A DNA stretch of 64,000 bases. Source: Algibacter sp. L3A6 (GTDB lineage Bacteria > Bacteroidota > Bacteroidia > Flavobacteriales > Flavobacteriaceae). Of this stretch, positions 63,201 to 64,000 are shown piece after piece. A model generated the notes under the pieces. The model was not told where the DNA came from, ran no database searches, and saw nothing but the letters and a program-made list of their open reading frames with translations. Every line of letters starts with the position of its first letter. Within the stretch, counting starts at the first letter, position 1. The DNA lies in contig NZ_CP047030.1 of NCBI RefSeq assembly GCF_009796825.1, positions 620,001 through 684,000 of the forward strand, in the 5' to 3' direction. The translations under genes and the position numbers were made by a program.

Positions 63201-64000
63201 GTTGAAGCATTGATTGATAATCCAGCTGCACTTGAAAATGTTCCGCCTGCTAACCCTGAAATGGTTGGCGTTGGATCGGTAGTATCTGCACAATAGGCGG
63301 CAGAATCATAATTGAAACTAGCATCGTCTAAAGCATTTATTGTTACTGAAGCTGTTGAACTGTTTGGACAAGTTCCCGCCGTCGTATATGTTACTGTATA
63401 AGTCGCAGGAGTTGATGCGCTAACATCAATAACTCCGGTTGAAGCATTGATTGATAAACCTGCTCCACTTGAGAATGTTCCGCCGGCTAATCCTGTAATG
63501 GTTGGCGTTGGATCGGTAGCATCTGCACAATACGCGGCAGCAGCATAACTGAAACTGGCATCGTCTAAAGCATTAATTGTTACTGAAGCCGTTGAACTAT
63601 TTGGACACGTTCCCGCCGTCGTATATGTTACTGTATAAGTCGCAGGAGTTGATGCGCTAACATCAATGACTCCGGTTGAACCATTGATTGATAAACCTGC
63701 TCCACTTGAGAATGTTCCGCCTGACAATCCTGTAATTGTTGGTGTTGGATCCGTAGCATCTACACAATACGCGGCAGCAGCATAACTGAAACTCGCATCG
63801 TCTAAAGCATTGATTGTTATTGAAGCTGTTGAACTATTTGGGCACGTTCCTGCCGCAGTATATGTTATTGTATAAGTCGCAGGAGTTGATGCACTCACAT
63901 CAATGACTCCTGTTGAAGCATTGATTGATAATCCAGCTGCACTTGAAAATGTTCCGCCTGCTAATCCTGTAATTGTTGGCGTTGGATCGGTAGCATCTGC
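54272..64000 (-). CDS. Giant SprB-like repeat adhesin with T9SS type-B C-terminal domain (5' end cut)
   Basis: The reading frame is open to the right edge, so the N-terminus is missing; more than 3200 residues are visible. In protein order it has four copies (the first cut) of a 79-residue repeat (63.1-64.0 kb), a BIG2-like Ig domain (SDAPGVASIDSNTGEVTAVS), 26 repeats of about 99 residues (55.1-62.85 kb), a thrombospondin-3-like calcium loop (DTDGDGFTDCEE), a DUF11-type domain, and a gliding-motility type-B CTD (NEFSPNGDGLGDTLVI ... VYNRWGN ... LPVGTYYYVLDL). Each 99-residue unit holds a Cys pair (YTICEIAVPSNCD). The residue at 63898 is an internal Val (GTG), not the start. Probably a mobile surface adhesin. 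Confidence 0.92.
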   Translation of the reverse strand, partial: ADATDPTPTITGLAGGTFSSAAGLSINASTGVIDVSASTPATYTITYTAAGTCPNSSTASITINALDDASFSYAAAAYCVDATDPTPTITGLSGGTFSSGAGLSINGSTGVIDVSASTPATYTVTYTTAGTCPNSSTASVTINALDDASFSYAAAAYCADATDPTPTITGLAGGTFSSGAGLSINASTGVIDVSASTPATYTVTYTTAGTCPNSSTASVTINALDDASFNYDSAAYCADTTDPTPTISGLAGGTFSSAAGLSINASTGVIDVSASTPATYTVTYTTAGTCSNSSDVSVTINDVPNAPAITGDGLLCNTETTTLSTTATGTIVWSSDAPGVASIDSNTGEVTAVSAGTTNITYTVSDGNGCSTESSAFTIIVSCIDAIINDFTATPVDGVAGGTAGDVTANDTLNGAAVDDTLINITLDNDGGLTGVTIDASGNVIVPAGADSGNYTLTYTICEIAVPSNCDTTTVDIVVDGTIDAVINDFTATPVDGVVGGTAGDVTANDTLNGAAVDDTLINITLDNDGGLTGVTIDATGNVIVPAGADSGNYTLTYTICEIAVPSNCDTSTVEIVVDGTIDAVINDFTAVPVDGVVGGTAGDVTANDTLNGAAVDDTLINITLDNDGGLTGVTIDATGNVIVPAGADSGNYTLTYTICEIAVPSNCDTTTVEIVVDGTIDAVINDFTATPVDGVVGGTAGDVTANDSLNGAAVDDTLINITLDNDGGLTGVTIDATGNVIVPAGADSGNYTLTYTICEIAVPSNCDTTTVEIVVDGTIDAVVNDFTATPIDGVAGGTAGDVTANDTLNGTAVDDTEITITLDDDGGLTGVTIDATGNVIVPAGSESGNYTLTYTICEIAVPSNCDTTTVEIVVDGTIDAVINDFTATPVDGVAGGTAGDVTANDTLNGTAVDDTEITITLDDDGGLTGVTIDATGNVIVPAGADSGNYTLTYTICEIAVPSNCDTTTVEIVVDGTIDAVINDFTAVPVDGVVGGTAGDVTANDTLNGAAVDDTLINITLDNDGGLTGVTIDASGNVIVPAGADSGNYTLTYTICEIAVPSNCDTTTVEIVVDGTIDAVVNDFTATPVDGVVGGTAGDVTANDTLNGAAVDDTLINITLDNDGGLIGVTIDANGNVIVPAGADSGNYTLTYTICEIAVPSNCDTTTVEIVVDGTIDAVVNDFTAAPIDGVAGGTAGDVTANDTLNGVAVDDTLINITLDNDGGLIGVTIDANGNVIVPAGADSGNYTLTYTICEIAVPSNCDTTTVEIVVDGTIDAVINDFTAVPVDGVVGGIAGDVTANDTLNGAAVDDTLINITLDNDGGLTGVTIDASGNVIVPAGADSGNYTLTYTICEIAVPSNCDTTTVEIVVDGTIDAVVNDFTAAPIDGVAGGTAGDVTANDTLNGAAVDDTEITIILDNDGGLTGVTIDASGNVIVPAGADSGNYTLTYTICEIAVPSNCDTTTVEIVVNGTIDAVINDFTAVPVDGVVGGSAGDVTANDTLNGAAVDDTLINITLDNDGGLTGVTIDASGNVIVPAGADSGNYTLTYTICEIAVPSNCDTTTVDIVVDGTIDAVINDFTAVPVDGVVGGIAGDVTANDTLNGAAVDDTLINIILDNDGGLTGVTIDASGNVIVPAGADSGNYTLTYTICEIAVPSNCDTTTVEIVVDGTIDAVVNDFTAAPIDGVAGGTAGDVTANDTLNGAAVDDTLINITLDNDGGLTGVTIDANGNVIVPAGSESGNYTLTYTICEIAVPSNCDNTTVDIVVDGTIDAVINDFTAVPVDGVAGGTAGDVTANDTLNGAAVDDTLINITLDNDGGLTGVTIDANGNVIVPAGSESGNYTLTYTICEIAVPSNCDTTTVDIEVGGTINAVVNDFTATPINGKTGGTAGDVTANDTLNGVAVDDSEINITLDNNGGLVGVSIDANGNVIVPEGTTSGTYTITYTICEIAVLTNCDTTTAIIVVETAVIDAIIDDFSVTPINGYDGGIVGDVTLNDTLDGVVVTDSQITITLDNNGGLVGASISATGEVNVPAGTPAGSYVLTYTICENLNPSNCDTTTVTVVVEPATIEATNDDFTSNPINGLEGGIAGDVTLNDTLNGDPVDDGNIFITDNGGIPSASIDADGNLIIPPNTPEGTYTIEYTICENLNPTNCDSANVTVLVSTAIIDAVNNDFTATSFNGLDGGTTTSVYTNDTLNNDPFINTAVTSSIVNDGGLAGVTINNDGTINVPENSIGGTYNVEYQICEVLNTSNCDTAIAIIVVDLPIIDAIVDDFTASPVNGTNGGAVGNVLGNDTLNGDPITSSEVNVTLTSDGGLTGVTIGANGVVEVPAGTSAGTYTITYQICDVINPTNCDTATAILEVGAGTIDAINDDFTALPINGSDGGAPGNILLNDTLASNAVIASEVTIAIINDGGLTGITIDANGDITVPVGTAAGTYSVIYQICENINSGNCDNAVISIVVEAPIIEAVNDDFTAAPVNGLTGGVTASVFGDDTINTNSFANNDVVVSLTDTAGVNGATINTDGTINVPANTPAGTYVLEYQICEVLNPSNCDTATVIIVVGAAIIDAISDDFSTTTIDGETGGTAGDVTLNDTLNGVLVDNNSIDITLDDNGGLIGVAINNDGSIIVPPSSTSGTYTITYTICENLNPTNCDTTTAIVVVGVGIIDAVVDDFTATPISGIDGGVAGDVTLNDTLNGNPVIDANISITLNDNDGLIGASIDINGLVNVPAGTPAGSYDITYTICENLNPTNCDTTTVTVIVESAVIDAIVDDFSTTPINGTTGGNVGDVTSNDILNGDPVLDTDITITLDSNDGLNGVSIDASGNIIVPSGSMAGTYVVSYTICENLNPSNCNTSTVTIIVEATPIDAIEDNYTATEAEGIAGITYSDILTNDTLNGIAVDVNDISVTPNTNGPLTVNADGSVDVAPNTTPGTYTVTYTICEVAVPGNCDTATVTITVNAATCTSSIDTDGDGFTDCEETTGIDDPSTEAIPTGISDETDPCSPISTGCVAEITVTKIADVAGTNLGEQISYSIYVENTGDYDLTEIALIDTFLDANDETLTLTSEPTFDGADLGSLEGSLLIGEIATYIATFTINEQALNAGSVSNSVSVSGKTANNQIVADISDDGDDFDGDLEEDATVTELGCVSVINEFSPNGDGLGDTLVINCIDNYPNNSLEVYNRWGNIVYKKKSYSSTNEWDGTSDGRSTLLQSEKLPVGTYYYVLDLGNGSKPMVGWLYINR
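55115..62851 (-). repeat. 26 tandem repeats of 297 bp (99 aa) in the adhesin gene
   Basis: Period 297 bp. From the right (N-terminal side), 15 copies are near-identical (about 58.4-62.85 kb), then 11 diverged copies reach 55.1 kb. The diverged copies keep TANDTLNG-, DGGLxGVxI- and YTICE-NxxNCDTT-like positions. The near-identical copies carry mosaics of a few variants (DGVAGG/DGVVGG; DTLINI/DTEITI; ASGN/ATGN/ANGN). Confidence 0.95.
63102..64000 (-). repeat. Tandem 237-bp (79 aa) repeats in the adhesin gene
   Basis: A 237-bp period is shown by GCATCGTCTAAAGCATT at 63321, 63558 and 63795. Four copies are seen, the first cut by the window edge. Each includes DPTPTITGLAGGTFSS and ASTPATYTVTYTTAGTC with two Cys. 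The array probably continues beyond the window. Confidence 0.9.

Noticed and set aside
63898..63900. Possible start codon of the giant adhesin
   Set aside because: The codon is GTG encoding Val inside a repeat, and the frame and the repeat pattern continue to the window edge. The gene is cut, not started here.

Overview
The window comes from a low-GC marine-type member of the Flavobacteriaceae (Bacteroidota). The supporting signs are type IX secretion/gliding C-terminal domains on two exported proteins, a PorP/SprF protein, a TonB-dependent receptor, near absence of Shine-Dalgarno signals, and many promoters with the Bacteroidota -7 box TAnnTTTG. No integrase, transposase, CRISPR array, prophage or rRNA gene was seen. 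The window has two tRNAs, about 45 protein genes and one giant gene that is cut by the right edge.

Layout. (1) 1-10.6 kb, + strand: the 3' end of an exopolysaccharide/capsule cluster. It holds glycosyltransferases, an acyltransferase-3 membrane protein, a WcaF-like acetyltransferase, UDP-glucuronate decarboxylase (UDP-xylose), a WecA-like initiating transferase, Wza and Wzc, and ends at a strong terminator. (2) 10.7-19.4 kb: a T9SS-exported L-type lectin protein, a large lipoprotein with a propeller, HEAT-like repeats and cytochrome c, tRNA-Pro, a TonB-dependent receptor, a soluble-sugar-dehydrogenase-like lipoprotein and a small cytochrome c; the last three form an apparent uptake/oxidation group. 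(3) 19.5-28.4 kb: udk, ftsB/divIC and a methylmalonyl-CoA mutase operon with a lipoprotein between its two subunits; then, on the - strand, a DEAD-box helicase with a structured leader and two small genes; then an M1 aminopeptidase. (4) 28.4-29.5 kb: nine tandem 126-bp units, each with a 76-bp imperfect palindrome, between two convergent genes. (5) 29.5-40.3 kb: topoisomerase III, a TPR sensor kinase with a NarL-type regulator, a membrane protein/SIMPL/LipL32-like operon next to that two-component pair, a fibrinogen-like secreted protein and a B12-binding radical SAM enzyme. (6) 40.3-51.3 kb: housekeeping genes (recQ, plsC-like, CoA-pyrophosphatase-type Nudix, cyclophilin, D-Ala-D-Ala dipeptidase, queD, idi, prfC), tRNA-Thr and a possible orphan RNA gene. 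(7) 51.3-64 kb, - strand: an OmpA-family/PD40 protein, a SprF-family protein and a SprB-like giant adhesin with 26 repeats of about 99 aa. Gene order and domains match the sprB-sprF-ompA arrangement of gliding flavobacteria.

How the parts connect. The cell surface dominates: polysaccharide synthesis and export, a lectin, a fibrinogen-like protein, SprB-like adhesin with its T9SS partner, and an unusual LipL32-family protein. The observations most worth following are the 126-bp palindrome array with its solo relative at 40.4 kb, the LipL32-family gene in a probable regulon of the adjacent two-component system, the promoter-plus-hairpin unit at 46.7-47.0 kb with no recognisable gene, and the polarised repeat homogenisation in the adhesin.
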